Shown: piece by piece, positions 32,982-42,712 of the stretch
How the letters are laid out: every line of letters starts with the position of its first letter
How positions within the stretch are numbered: the stretch's first letter is position 1
Source of the DNA: Bin80 sp964291275
GTDB lineage: Bacteria; Bacteroidota; Rhodothermia; Rhodothermales; Bin80
Assembly: GCA_964291275.2 (NCBI GenBank)
Contig: OZ219800.1
Coordinates: 930,001 to 994,000 of the forward strand
DNA: 64,000 nt
Reading direction: 5' to 3'
Translations under genes and position numbers: made by a program
Notes under the pieces: model-generated
Databases searched by the model: none
Told to the model about the DNA's origin: nothing
What the model saw: only the letters and a program-made list of their open reading frames with translations

Positions 32982-35073
32982 CTAGCCTGAATTCCCGGGG
33001 AGTTTCAGCCAAGCGTGTTTTCACGGAAAATCCTATGAATAAGGCCTGAAAATGGCTTTTTTACACCTATATTCATATTTTTCATGAACTTGCGAACAGT
33101 ATTCCAATATTATAACATCGTATCCTGTCCTGGTGTTGCCGCCGAGCTATCCCAGCTCAATCCCTGCTCATAGCCTCTGAATTGGACATTTCGTCCGCTA
33201 TTTCGTTGATTTTACTGGGTCTTTTAATGTATTCGAGTTCGGTCGTTTGTTTTATAATTTTATTGTTATTATATTGGCTATTATTTCATAGTTCACGATA
33301 TACAATGAACCGACGCTCCGATTTCTTTGCGCTGCCCGATGGCCTCCCCATGCGTCAGTATGAAGCCCTCCGAGCCTACCTCCACGAAGGATGCACGATT
33401 GAAGAAGCCGCCGAGCGCGGCGGCTATGCCCCCGGCTCCTTCCGTAACCTCCTCACACGCTTCAATAAAAATCCCTCCGCAGACTTCTTTTGGCCCCAAT
33501 TAAAAAAATCCGAACCCCGCGCTAAGCCGACTGATCCCAAACGTGCCCGGATTCTTGCCCTCCGAAAACAACAGGGCTTAACCCTCTATCAAATTCAGGA
33601 GGCACTGAAAAAGGAAAACATGCCGGCCAGTGTAGGCTACATCCATAAGATCTTCAACCAGGAAAACATCAAGCGCCTGCCCCGCCGATCCGCCCAGCGG
33701 CCTGCTCCGCGAACCCTCAACGCAAACCGCAAAAAGCTTGATCTCAGTCCGCGGTCCTTTTCGACTGATTTTGCAGGATTGTTTTTATTCGCCTTTGATC
33801 TAGCGCGAATAGGTCTTGACGAAATTCTGGATCACGTCAAGATGCCGGGTACCCGTATGATCCCGGCCGGTTGTGCGGTTCGTTCGCTCCTGGCCCTGAA
33901 GCTCGCCGGGATCGGACGGCCCTCCCAGGTCATGGCCGAAACGTTGGATCAGGGCCTCGCATTGTTTACCGGTCTCAATGTCATCCCCAAACGCACGACC
34001 CTGACGGAGTACTCCATCCAGGTGGATTCGACCTTTTCGGGACCCTTGATGCACCGGTGGTATCATGCTGCTGCACAGCTGGCCAATGTGGGGGGTACGG
34101 GCGCCTCCGTGGACCTGGATTTCCATACCATCCCCTATCATGGGCATCAGGCCCTTTTGCAGAAACACTTTGTCTCCAAGCGAAGTCGACGCCAACGCGG
34201 GATCCTGACCATGTTGGCCCGCGATGCCGAAGCACATGTCTTCTGTTACGCGGATTCGACGATCCGAAAAGAAACCCAGAATGATGCCATTCTGGAGTTT
34301 GTCAGAGATTGGAAAGCCCGAACGGGGAAGCTCCCCGGTGAACTGGTCTTTGACAGTCGGTTTACGGTCTATGCCAACTTGGCAGAACTGGATGCGCTCG
34401 GCATTGACTTTATCACGCTGCGCCGCCGCCACGCTTCCTTGATCCGGCGCATTCATTCCCTGGATAAGTCGGCCTGGAAGAAGGTCCGACTCTCCAACAT
34501 TGGGCGCGCGTATCGGACCCCAAGCGTCGTGGATGAAACCGTCAAACTGCGTGCTTATCCCAAGCCCATTCGGCAACTGCTTGTCAAAAACTTAGGACAT
34601 GACAAGCCAACGGTTTTGATTACCAATCAGATGAAACGTACGCCCCGGCAGCTGATTGACCGGTATGCCCGGCGTATGGTCATCGAAAATGTCATCAGCG
34701 ATGCCATTGACTTCTTTCACATGGATGCGTTGAGCTCGGCCGTTCCTATGCGCATCAACGTTGATGTGCAGTTGACCGTTATGGCCAGCGTACTCTATCG
34801 ACTCATGGGCGTGCGCGTCGGACAAGGCTATGAAAAAGCCGAGGCGCGGACCCTCTACCGTGACCTGATGCGACACACCGGAAAGGTCACCATTACCCAG
34901 AATGAAATCCTCGTCCAGTTGCGTGCACGCGCCAAAGATAACTACCTGGTCGCTGCCGGATACCCCGAATTACACCAGAAAATCCCCTGGCTTGACAACA
35001 AAACCCTACGAGTACAGTTCTCTAAACGACCATAATCCTCACATGAGAAAATGAACGCGGGAATTCAGGCTAG
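32982..35073 (+). mobile_element. 2.09 kb insertion sequence, copy 1
   Basis: Ends are inverted repeats CTAGCCTGAATTCCCG (32982-32997) and its complement (35058-35073). Nearly identical to copy 2 at 38573-40663; a one-base indel upstream of the transposase start and a handful of substitutions separate them. I find no target-site duplication. A 320-base AT-rich leader precedes the transposase gene. Confidence 0.85.
33305..35035 (+). CDS. DDE transposase, copy 1
   Basis: A 576-residue transposase starting MNRRSDFFALPDGLPM. The longer upstream frame is not kept in copy 2 because of a one-base difference, which supports this ATG. N-terminal helix-turn-helix regions (CTIEEAAERGGYAPGS, LTLYQIQEALKKE) precede an IS4/IS1634-like DDE core: ASVDLDFHTIPYHG, ELVFDSRFTVYANL and ARRMVIENVISDAI. 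The exact IS family is not clear to me. Confidence 0.85.
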   Translation: MNRRSDFFALPDGLPMRQYEALRAYLHEGCTIEEAAERGGYAPGSFRNLLTRFNKNPSADFFWPQLKKSEPRAKPTDPKRARILALRKQQGLTLYQIQEALKKENMPASVGYIHKIFNQENIKRLPRRSAQRPAPRTLNANRKKLDLSPRSFSTDFAGLFLFAFDLARIGLDEILDHVKMPGTRMIPAGCAVRSLLALKLAGIGRPSQVMAETLDQGLALFTGLNVIPKRTTLTEYSIQVDSTFSGPLMHRWYHAAAQLANVGGTGASVDLDFHTIPYHGHQALLQKHFVSKRSRRQRGILTMLARDAEAHVFCYADSTIRKETQNDAILEFVRDWKARTGKLPGELVFDSRFTVYANLAELDALGIDFITLRRRHASLIRRIHSLDKSAWKKVRLSNIGRAYRTPSVVDETVKLRAYPKPIRQLLVKNLGHDKPTVLITNQMKRTPRQLIDRYARRMVIENVISDAIDFFHMDALSSAVPMRINVDVQLTVMASVLYRLMGVRVGQGYEKAEARTLYRDLMRHTGKVTITQNEILVQLRARAKDNYLVAAGYPELHQKIPWLDNKTLRVQFSKRP

Positions 35074-35092
35074 GGTACCTACACACACTCAC

Positions 35093-36889
35093 ATGAGACT
35101 GAAGAACGCTGACAGATCAACGGGCCGCAGCAGGTGGGGCCTTCTTTTACTGGCCGTTTGCGGCCTGTTGGTGCTTACCCAATGCGATAGCGGCATTGAC
35201 CCGTACGTAGAGCCGCCGCCCTCTGAAACGGACGTCTCCCCACGCATAGAGGCCGTCCAAAAGTGGTACAAAACCGCGTTAGCGGAGGAACAGAGCGCGC
35301 CCGCAAAGCTGCCGGAGGGGGCCGCCGGAAAGATTTCCGAGGATAGCACACTGGCCGCAATACTTGAGGCGATGGTAAGTGCGTATCCGCCGGACTGGGA
35401 TCAGATGGAGACTTGGGATAACGGGATCGGAGGCTATTATGCCGCGACTACACTAGGTCCAGCAACAGGCAGCCCCTCCCACCCGGAAGTGTCGGTCGTC
35501 CGTACACTGGTTGCCGACGTGGACGAAAATGGACAGATTCTATCGGGGCGCCTGGTTGAGTTCGTCGCGCCCGACCTGGACGCGTCGCTATTCAGGGACT
35601 ACGTCGTGCAGTGGCTCTCGGGAGCCTTTGACAGTATGCGGATTTTGGTGCCGGAGTACACGATCGGGTATGCCTCCACGCAAGCCTTCTTGTATGAGCC
35701 AGGGAAGGCGCCCGAGCCGGTAGAGATGCAACTGGTGAGCAAGGACGGCATGGGTAAGACGCATGCAAGCGAGTGGTTTTGCTGGGAAAGCGATTACACG
35801 CGAGGGGGCGATGTGTGCTTCCCCAGCTATGGAAATGTTTGTAACCACACTCCCGCAGAGATCGAGATTACCTGCGTTTGCGTTTCCGGCTGCGGGGATG
35901 ACGATGACGGCGGAGGCGGCGGGGATGACGGAGGCGATGATGACGGTGGGGGCGGTGACGACACAGGCGGCGGAGATGGTGAGGACGACGAAGAAGAGGA
36001 AGAAGAGGATGAGATCACGTTTAGCTTTGGTTGCCTCGAGTCCGTTGTGCGTGGAGGATCAGCAAGTTGTGTAGTCAACGTAAAGTACCCCGAAGACACT
36101 CCGGAACAGGTGTACCAGTTCAGCTGGTCTTCAAGCGAGGGTAGGGTTTTATTAACATCGGATGCAAACAGCAGTGAGTGGAGCGGAGTGGCAACCAAGG
36201 AGGTGACGGTCACGGTTGCCGTAAAGTCGGAAGAGTGGTCTGACTCCAAAACCATAAAGGTGAAGCCCAGGACAGGTTACAGTGCCCCCAAGCTCCGGGC
36301 CGATGTTGAGTATAGTGGCGATTTGAGCGGTAATAGACACGGCGATTATGCTCTTACTGACCCTGGCAAAGGGCCGACCCTCCTGGAGGGTACCGGGCCG
36401 TGGGCTGGTACAGTCATGGCGGGACCTATCGCTGCATTAAGTTCCAGGCTCCGGATCTTAGATGACTACGATCCGGCTGGTGGACCTAAATACGATGGCG
36501 TTCACAACAACACCTGTGATCTAGCTTCGGAGAAATTGGAGGATAGTGATTCCTGGTTAAACGTTAACGATGGGTGTGGTACTTCGGCGGGCTACGGTGC
36601 TATGAGGGATGCCATCATTGCTCACGAAAGAGCGCGCGAAGCCGGTTTCAATACGTGTCTGAGCAATGCCGCTAACTTTACTGAATTGGAGGCAATCCTG
36701 GATGCTGAGAAGATAAATAACTGGTGGAACGAGTTCGCTGCGGGTCGGCTGTTTCATGCGGGCGAAAAGGCACCGGGATACGATGGAGGCACAGCTGACT
36801 GGTGGCATAATCTCGGAGGGAGGGGGTGGCAGAAAGGTATACTGCCAGGAAAGAGCACGGCCGGTAATGTGGGTTGCCCTTCCCAATAA
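35093..36889 (+). CDS. Secreted lipoprotein with acidic Asp/Gly/Glu linker
   Basis: A ~598-residue protein. The ATG at 35093 is preferred because an upstream start at 35051 lies inside the insertion sequence's end. The signal peptide runs to the lipobox LTQC. A ~250-residue N-terminal part contains a cysteine-rich end, followed by an extreme acidic linker of Asp, Gly and Glu (residues ~268-308). Then comes an Ig-like beta domain with CLESVVRGGSASC, and a C-terminal ~230-residue part with AIIAHERAREAG, a helical His-Glu segment. Likely surface-exposed. It is cargo between the two elements and forms a pair with the next gene. Function unknown. Confidence 0.75.
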   Translation: MRLKNADRSTGRSRWGLLLLAVCGLLVLTQCDSGIDPYVEPPPSETDVSPRIEAVQKWYKTALAEEQSAPAKLPEGAAGKISEDSTLAAILEAMVSAYPPDWDQMETWDNGIGGYYAATTLGPATGSPSHPEVSVVRTLVADVDENGQILSGRLVEFVAPDLDASLFRDYVVQWLSGAFDSMRILVPEYTIGYASTQAFLYEPGKAPEPVEMQLVSKDGMGKTHASEWFCWESDYTRGGDVCFPSYGNVCNHTPAEIEITCVCVSGCGDDDDGGGGGDDGGDDDGGGGDDTGGGDGEDDEEEEEEDEITFSFGCLESVVRGGSASCVVNVKYPEDTPEQVYQFSWSSSEGRVLLTSDANSSEWSGVATKEVTVTVAVKSEEWSDSKTIKVKPRTGYSAPKLRADVEYSGDLSGNRHGDYALTDPGKGPTLLEGTGPWAGTVMAGPIAALSSRLRILDDYDPAGGPKYDGVHNNTCDLASEKLEDSDSWLNVNDGCGTSAGYGAMRDAIIAHERAREAGFNTCLSNAANFTELEAILDAEKINNWWNEFAAGRLFHAGEKAPGYDGGTADWWHNLGGRGWQKGILPGKSTAGNVGCPSQ

Positions 36890-36913
36890 CAACTAAACAC
36901 AAGAGGTGACAAA

Positions 36914-37720
36914 ATGAAAAACCTGATTTTATTGATGGCCTTCCTGATCCCGGGCGTTGCCCTGGCACAGGAGGCGTACGATCCTGACGCGCACGAGAAG
37001 TTCTTTGTATTTGTAGAAGACGACCACGGCAATCTTAGAACCGTTATCCCGACGCCGCAATTTGCCTTGGAGAGCATACAGGCACAGAAAAGATGGGGAG
37101 GAAGCGCTGCGGAGATGATTCTCCGGCAAGTGGATGAGCAACGTTTCGTGTCCGCCGCGGAGCTGGATGCGTTTGCCGACGATCTGGGCAGGCTTATACT
37201 GGAAACCCCCTCGTCTAAAGTCGCGAGGAAGGTCGAGTTTCTTTTGCAGACGGCGGCGAGTGAGCACCCTTCGACCGCAGGGATTCCGTATGAGCGCGCG
37301 ACTGAGGTGTTGATTAACGTGTACGAGGCAATGGATGGCACCGAAGCCGTTCCAAAAAGGGACGTATTGTCCTCAATACTTGATGCAGGAGTAGGAGGTG
37401 CGGGTGAAGCTTATGTCAGAAATCTGTTTGCGTCAAGCGAACCGCCGGAGAAACCGTGCTGGCTTCCGCCAGTATGGATAGTGTCTGGCGAAGAACAGGA
37501 ACCAGAGCCTCCCAAAGAGGAATGGTGTCCGTACAAAACGCAGTGGTGCGAAGTGGGCACCTTGCTGATACAGAGGGAAAGAATAGCGTTAGCAACAGGA
37601 TATGCGGAATATAGTCCGTTTAAGGCGGGGGTAGACCCAGACCTTGTTTTCCCGCTATGCGACCAACGCATGGAGAAGGATAGCAACGGTGACTGGGGTC
37701 TATTCCCAGTCCGCCACTAA
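36914..37720 (+). CDS. Secreted hypothetical protein
   Basis: A 268-residue protein with a clear signal peptide ending at ALAQ, preceded by AGAGGTG about eight bases upstream. The mature part is helical, then proline/cysteine-rich at the end (two short Cys clusters such as EWCPYKTQWCEVG). It is 24 bases after the lipoprotein gene and almost certainly co-transcribed. No known family. Confidence 0.7.
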   Translation: MKNLILLMAFLIPGVALAQEAYDPDAHEKFFVFVEDDHGNLRTVIPTPQFALESIQAQKRWGGSAAEMILRQVDEQRFVSAAELDAFADDLGRLILETPSSKVARKVEFLLQTAASEHPSTAGIPYERATEVLINVYEAMDGTEAVPKRDVLSSILDAGVGGAGEAYVRNLFASSEPPEKPCWLPPVWIVSGEEQEPEPPKEEWCPYKTQWCEVGTLLIQRERIALATGYAEYSPFKAGVDPDLVFPLCDQRMEKDSNGDWGLFPVRH

Positions 37721-37799
37721 GGCCGGTCTAATTTTGCCCGAAGCGCACTAGGACGCGTAGAGTCAAGGGGCCGGCGCGGTGCTCTTAGGGTCCTGTGGC

Positions 37800-38559
37800 A
37801 ATTCCATCGCTTTCGCTTTGGCCCTCAGTCAGGCTCCCGTAAGTCGTCTCCGGCCCCCTGCTCTCCGAACCGGGCGTGCGGGTTTCCCGCACCCGGCTCT
37901 CCAGGTGGATCATGCGGCTCGTACTCGGATTACCATGCCTCAGTACAGTCCTGCCTGTTATGCAGACAATGGCACATTGCCTGCGGACAGACCAACTTCG
38001 CATGACATGCGGACGGGCCTCGCTACGCCCCGCCAGCACCGTCGCCTTGACGATCCCTTCACTTATGCATGTGCAGATGCCGGACGCACTGACATTTTCC
38101 CAGATATTAGGCGTTGCCATTTTCCGATGCCCTTTGTCCTTATTATCTGCCCTCCAACCCTGCGGTCCCTTTCCTCAACAGGCGTTACCCCGCGTCTACG
38201 GTACTACGGACCACTCCGCCACCCTGACGGCCCGGCCTGCTCCTTACGGAGTTCCGGTTGCCGTGTGCCTCAGCACCGACAGGGCTTCCCGTGTTGCTAC
38301 TTCCCTGATCTTCCATGCGTGCCAGTCTTCCCCATATGACCGGAAGGTCGACACTCACATTGATCGTTTCGAGGCCTGCTCGACGTTTACTGCACGTTCC
38401 GGCCCGCATGGTCGCTAAGCTACTCGCGTAGCCCGTTAAACCTCAGTGCTTCATATCATTTCGTTACCTCCATAATACGCTAAGGCCGCTACCAACCGGA
38501 GCGACAGGTGTTGGGCGGGATTCGCACCCGCCACAGGAAAGCGCCTTTCCACGGCGCAC
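37800..38559 (-). ncRNA. Group II intron 5' fragment (no reverse transcriptase)
   Basis: Read on the minus strand, the segment opens with the group II intron 5' consensus GTGCG at 38559-38555 and continues for some 700 bases of GC-rich paired sequence. It includes GAGAGCCGGGTGCGGGAAAC with its complement CCCGCACGCCCGGTTC (about 37867-37905), a hairpin usually found just before the intron-encoded reverse transcriptase. No reverse transcriptase frame follows; the sequence meets the end of the secreted-protein gene. I read it as a truncated intron. Identification rests on recognition of the RNA pattern, not on a covariance search. Confidence 0.5.
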
Positions 38560-38572
38560 GATCAAACGGAAT

Positions 38573-40663
38573 CTAGCCTGAATTCCCGGGGAGTTTTAGC
38601 CAAGCGTGTTTTCACGGAAAATCCTATGAATAGGGCCTGAAAATGGCTTTTTTACACCTATATTCATATTTTACGTGAGCTTACGAACAGTATTCCAATA
38701 TTATAACATCATATCCTGTTCTGGTGTTGCTGCCGAGCTGTCCCAGCTCAATCCCTGCTCATAGCCTCTGAATTGGACATTTCGTCCGCTATTTCGTTGA
38801 TTTTACTGGGTCTTTTAATGTATTCTAGTTCGTCGTTTGTTTTATAATTTTATTGTTATTATATTGGCTATTATTTCATAGTTCACGATATACAATGAAC
38901 CGACGCTCCGATTTCTTTGCGCTGCCCGATGGCCTCCCCATGCGTCAGTATGAAGCCCTCCGAGCCTACCTCCACGAAGAATGCACGATTGAAGAAGCCG
39001 CCGAGCGCGGCGGCTATGCCCCCGGCTCCTTCCGTAACCTCCTCACACGCTTCAATAAAAATCCCTCCGCAGACTTCTTTTGGCCCCAATTAAAAAAATC
39101 CGAACCCCGCGCTAAGCCGACTGATCCCAAACGTGCCCGGATTCTTGCCCTCCGAAAACAACAGGGCTTAACCCTCTATCAAATTCAGGAGGCACTGAAA
39201 AAGGAAAACATGCCGGCCAGTGTAGGCTACATCCATAAGATCTTCAACCAGGAAAACATCAAGCGCCTGCCCCGCCGATCCGCCCAGCGGCCTGCTCCGC
39301 GAACCCTCAACGCAAACCGCAAAAAGCTTGATCTCAGTCCGCGGTCCTTTTCGACTGATTTTGCAGGATTGTTTTTATTCGCCTTTGATCTGGCGCGAAT
39401 AGGTCTTGACGAAATTCTGGATCACGTCAAGATGCCGGGTACCCGTATGATCCCGGCCGGTTGTGCGGTTCGTTCGCTCTTGGCCCTGAAGCTCGCCGGG
39501 ATCGGACGGCCCTCCCAGGTCATGGCCGAAACACTGGATCAGGGCCTCGCATTGTTTACCGGCCTCAATGTTATCCCCAAACGCACGACCCTGACGGAGT
39601 ACTCCATCCAGGTGGATTCGACCTTTTCGGGACCCTTGATGCACCGGTGGTATCATGCCGCTGCACAGCTGGCCAATGTGGGGGGTACGGGCGCCTCCGT
39701 GGACCTGGATTTCCATACCATCCCCTATCATGGGCATCAGGCCCTTTTGCAGAAACACTTTGTCTCCAAGCGAAGTCGACGCCAACGCGGGATCCTGACC
39801 CTGTTGGCCCGCGATGCCGAAGCACATGTCTTCTGTTACGCGGATTCGACGATCCGAAAAGAAACCCAGAATGATGCCATTCTGGAGTTTGTCAGAGATT
39901 GGAAAGCCCGAACGGGGAAGCTCCCCGGTGAACTGGTCTTTGACAGTCGGTTTACGGTCTATGCCAACTTGGCAGAACTGGATGCGCTCGGCATTGACTT
40001 TATCACGCTGCGCCGCCGCCACGCTTCCTTGATCCGGCGCATTCATTCCCTGGATAAGTCGGCCTGGAAGAAAATCCGACTCTCCAACATTGGGCGTGCG
40101 TATCGGACCCCAAGCGTCGTGGATGAAACCGTCAAACTGCGTGCTTATCCCAAGCCCATTCGGCAACTGCTTGTCAAAAACTTAGGACATGACAAGCCAA
40201 CGGTTTTGATTACCAATCAGATGAAACGCACGCCCCGGCAACTGATTGACCGGTATGCCCGGCGTATGGTCATCGAAAATGTCATCAGCGATGCCATTGA
40301 CTTCTTTCACATGGATGCGTTGAGCTCGGCCGTTCCTATGCGCATCAACGTTGATGTGCAGTTGACCGTTATGGCCAGCGTACTCTATCGACTCATGGGC
40401 GTGCGCGTCGGACAAGGCTATGAAAAAGCCGAGGCGCGGACTCTCTACCGTGACCTGATGCGACACACCGGAAAGGTCACCATTACCCAGAATGAAATCC
40501 TCGTCCAGTTGCGTGCACGCGCCAAAGATAACTACCTGGTCGCTGCCGGATACCCCGAATTACACCAGAAAATCCCCTGGCTTGACAACAAAACCCTACG
40601 AGTACAGTTCTCTAAACGACCATAATCCTCACATGAGAAAATGAACGCGGGAATTCAGGCTAG
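38573..40663 (+). mobile_element. 2.09 kb insertion sequence, copy 2
   Basis: Same ends as copy 1 (CTAGCCTGAATTCCCG at 38573-38588, complement at 40648-40663), same orientation, about 98-99% identical by eye. Its left end is only 13 bases from the 5' end of the group II intron fragment. No target-site duplication is visible. Confidence 0.85.
38895..40625 (+). CDS. DDE transposase, copy 2
   Basis: A 576-residue transposase differing from copy 1 in only a few residues, for example Glu for Gly in the first helix-turn-helix, Leu for Met in ILTLLARD and Ile for Val in WKKIRLSN. Motifs are as in copy 1 and the gene is intact. Confidence 0.85.
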   Translation: MNRRSDFFALPDGLPMRQYEALRAYLHEECTIEEAAERGGYAPGSFRNLLTRFNKNPSADFFWPQLKKSEPRAKPTDPKRARILALRKQQGLTLYQIQEALKKENMPASVGYIHKIFNQENIKRLPRRSAQRPAPRTLNANRKKLDLSPRSFSTDFAGLFLFAFDLARIGLDEILDHVKMPGTRMIPAGCAVRSLLALKLAGIGRPSQVMAETLDQGLALFTGLNVIPKRTTLTEYSIQVDSTFSGPLMHRWYHAAAQLANVGGTGASVDLDFHTIPYHGHQALLQKHFVSKRSRRQRGILTLLARDAEAHVFCYADSTIRKETQNDAILEFVRDWKARTGKLPGELVFDSRFTVYANLAELDALGIDFITLRRRHASLIRRIHSLDKSAWKKIRLSNIGRAYRTPSVVDETVKLRAYPKPIRQLLVKNLGHDKPTVLITNQMKRTPRQLIDRYARRMVIENVISDAIDFFHMDALSSAVPMRINVDVQLTVMASVLYRLMGVRVGQGYEKAEARTLYRDLMRHTGKVTITQNEILVQLRARAKDNYLVAAGYPELHQKIPWLDNKTLRVQFSKRP

Positions 40664-40965
40664 GTCAGATGCTCTAAATCAATCTGAATACACACACGAG
40701 ATGCGAGAGCGTAGTAAAGGATGTAGTAAGAACACGAATTATAGACTGGCCCCTCATTCGAGGCCAATTAGTTGAAACTGCATAACACCGAACCACAGTA
40801 CAGAGGGCGGAAGCAGTTATTTAATACCCCAGTAACCGTGTGACATAAGGTGAAACACCACAGAGATTCAAGAGGGAAACAATTTTATCTTTATCTAATT
40901 TTAATGGCTAACAGCCATATTATTGAACATTTTTCAATGTTAATTTTCGAAAATTTTGATCTTTG
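40664..40965 (+). promoter_or_regulatory. Leader and probable operator of the AbiE module
   Basis: About 300 bases without a gene. The last 70 are AT-rich. ATGGCT-AAC-AGCCAT at 40904-40918 is a 6-3-6 palindrome about 50 bases upstream of the abiEi start. A similar ATGGCT..(A/T)G.CAT sequence covers the start codons of both the intact and the decayed abiEi genes. AbiEi-type antitoxins repress their own promoters by binding inverted repeats, so these are likely operators. A short hairpin (TGGCCCCTC-ATTC-GAGGCCA) lies near 40749. Confidence 0.5.
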
Positions 40966-41808
40966 ATGGCTATGAGTCATTCAAGAACACCTAGATTAAA
41001 GCCTCTCCTTGATGCACTCCCGCCAGGATTCATCGTGGATACGGCGTGGCTCAGGGCTAGGGGAATTGACCCAAAGTCCATACACAACTACGTCAATCAG
41101 GGATGGATTGAACGTATCATTCGCGGAGTGTATCGGCGTCCACTCCCAAACCGCGTTGAGTCTGACAAACTATCTTGGAAGGCAATTCTCGTATCACTTC
41201 AGCAACTCATGGACTGCGATGTGCACTTGGGTGGGAAAAATGCTCTGGATTATGCTGGCTACGCCCACTATATAATGATGGGAGAAGGACAGCGTGTTCA
41301 TTTCTACGGCAGTGCACCTTCTTGGCTCGAGCGTCTTCCGACAACAGATAAGATCATCTTACATGGATCCAAGCTATTCGGAGACAATCCAGTCGGAATT
41401 GTTGACGCCCATCCTCTTAACTACCGAAAAGAATGGGCCGTGGATATTTGGCGCTGGCCCATCAAAGCATCGTGTCCCGAACGTGCAATTCTTGAATTGA
41501 TTGCTGAATTACAGGGAGATTCAGACTTCGAATATGTAGAACTGTACTTCCAAAGCTTGATAACGCTGCGACCAGAGCTTCTCATGACGCTCTTAACGGC
41601 CTGCCGCAGTGTCAAGGTTCGGCGGCTATTTTTCGTTTTTGCGGATCTATACCAACATCCCTGGCGAAAATATCTGGACACAGATCAGATTGACTTCGGC
41701 AGCGGACCGCGTGCGCTAGTTCCAGGCGGAAAGTTCCATCCCACCTACCACATCTCCCTTCCAGAATTTTTCGTGGATACTTCATACGAAGATGACTGCA
41801 TCTTCTGA
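40966..41808 (+). CDS. AbiEi-type antitoxin
   Basis: A ~280-residue type IV antitoxin. The N-terminal winged helix (IVDTAWLRARGIDPKSIHNYV, then GWIERIIRGVYRR) binds DNA. The rest is the AbiEi C-terminal domain, with LSWKAILVSLQ, GGKNALDYAGYAHY and CPERAILELIAEL. The ATG at 40966 is chosen because the start is conserved in the decayed copy at 31435. Overlaps the toxin gene by 17 bases. Confidence 0.9.
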   Translation: MAMSHSRTPRLKPLLDALPPGFIVDTAWLRARGIDPKSIHNYVNQGWIERIIRGVYRRPLPNRVESDKLSWKAILVSLQQLMDCDVHLGGKNALDYAGYAHYIMMGEGQRVHFYGSAPSWLERLPTTDKIILHGSKLFGDNPVGIVDAHPLNYRKEWAVDIWRWPIKASCPERAILELIAELQGDSDFEYVELYFQSLITLRPELLMTLLTACRSVKVRRLFFVFADLYQHPWRKYLDTDQIDFGSGPRALVPGGKFHPTYHISLPEFFVDTSYEDDCIF

Positions 41809-42712
41809 TTATCTTGCCCAGGCTCACCTGCTGATGGATTTGCTACCAAATGTCGCGGAGGAATCAGCATTTGCACTCAAAGGCGGCACGGCCATCAACA
41901 TGTTCTATCAGAACATGCCACGGCTCTCAGTAGATATTGATCTCTTGTGGCTGCCGATAGCCGACCGTTCGTCGTCACTCAAGGAAATTGCTAGCACACT
42001 TGACCGTATCGCCGCATTGATCATAGACCGACATTCTGGAATCACGGCCAAACGCGCAAGTGTAGGAAGAATCAGTAATCCGCGAATCTTTGTGATACAA
42101 GGCGAGACGTTAATCAAGATTGAGGCATCCACGGTGGTGCGGGGCACGGTATTCCCTCCACGCACAATAATGACATCCAAGACCGCAACAAAACAATTCA
42201 AGTCAATAGAAATGAATGTGGCGTCCTTTGAGGATGTGTACGCCAGCAAGATATCTGCGGCGCTTGACCGTCAGCATCCACGTGATCTATTTGATGTTAT
42301 GGTACTTTATGAAGACAATGGGCTGACAGACGACTTCTTCCGTGTGTTCATGGTCTATGTCGCGTGTTCACGCCTGCCGATACACGAATTGCTAGCACCA
42401 ACGAAGCCACTGCAGAACGACTGGTACGACGACCGCTTCGTGGGAATGACCCAAAAGAAGGTACCTCTTGAAACACTGATCGAAACGGGCCGATATCTGC
42501 AGACCGATATTGCGTCACGGCTTACGGGTGCGGTTGCAACCTTCCTGCTCTCACTCCACGATGCTGAGCCAGATTTCGGATTGATTGGATTGCCCGAGGC
42601 TGCAGAACTGCCTGCAGTTCGCTGGAAACTGCTCAATTTAGAGAAATTAAAGCGAAAAAATCCCAAAAAACATACAGAACAGCGCAATGCACTGGAACAG
42701 CTATTTCGATGA
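41792..42712 (+). CDS. AbiEii-type nucleotidyltransferase toxin
   Basis: A 306-residue GTP-binding nucleotidyltransferase-like toxin. Motifs: ALKGGTAINMFY, RLSVDIDLLW with the two aspartates, IKIEASTVVRG, and DVYASKISAALDRQHPRDLFD. In the AbiE system this protein stops growth on phage infection and is counteracted by AbiEi. The module is intact and closes the defence island. Confidence 0.9.
   Translation: MTASSDYLAQAHLLMDLLPNVAEESAFALKGGTAINMFYQNMPRLSVDIDLLWLPIADRSSSLKEIASTLDRIAALIIDRHSGITAKRASVGRISNPRIFVIQGETLIKIEASTVVRGTVFPPRTIMTSKTATKQFKSIEMNVASFEDVYASKISAALDRQHPRDLFDVMVLYEDNGLTDDFFRVFMVYVACSRLPIHELLAPTKPLQNDWYDDRFVGMTQKKVPLETLIETGRYLQTDIASRLTGAVATFLLSLHDAEPDFGLIGLPEAAELPAVRWKLLNLEKLKRKNPKKHTEQRNALEQLFR

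Larger units (their letters stand above)
32982..40663 (+). mobile_element. Composite-transposon-like structure
   Basis: Two direct copies of the 2.09 kb element enclose 3.5 kb: a lipoprotein gene, a secreted-protein gene and a truncated group II intron. This layout could move as a unit, or have come from two separate insertions or recombination. No outer target-site duplication was found, so movement as a unit is not proven. Confidence 0.5.

Noticed and set aside
33182..33304. Longer N-terminus for the 2.09 kb element's transposase
   Set aside because: The extension is hydrophobic AT-rich sequence and is broken by a one-base difference in the other copy.
33800..34576. 258-codon minus-strand frame (and its twin at 39375-40166)
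   Set aside because: Conserved in both copies only because the transposase on the other strand is conserved.
38510..38545. tRNA-like T-arm (GGCGGG-TGCGAAT-CCCGCC on the minus strand)
   Set aside because: No acceptor, D or anticodon arms fit around it; it lies inside the group II intron-like region where such hairpins occur.
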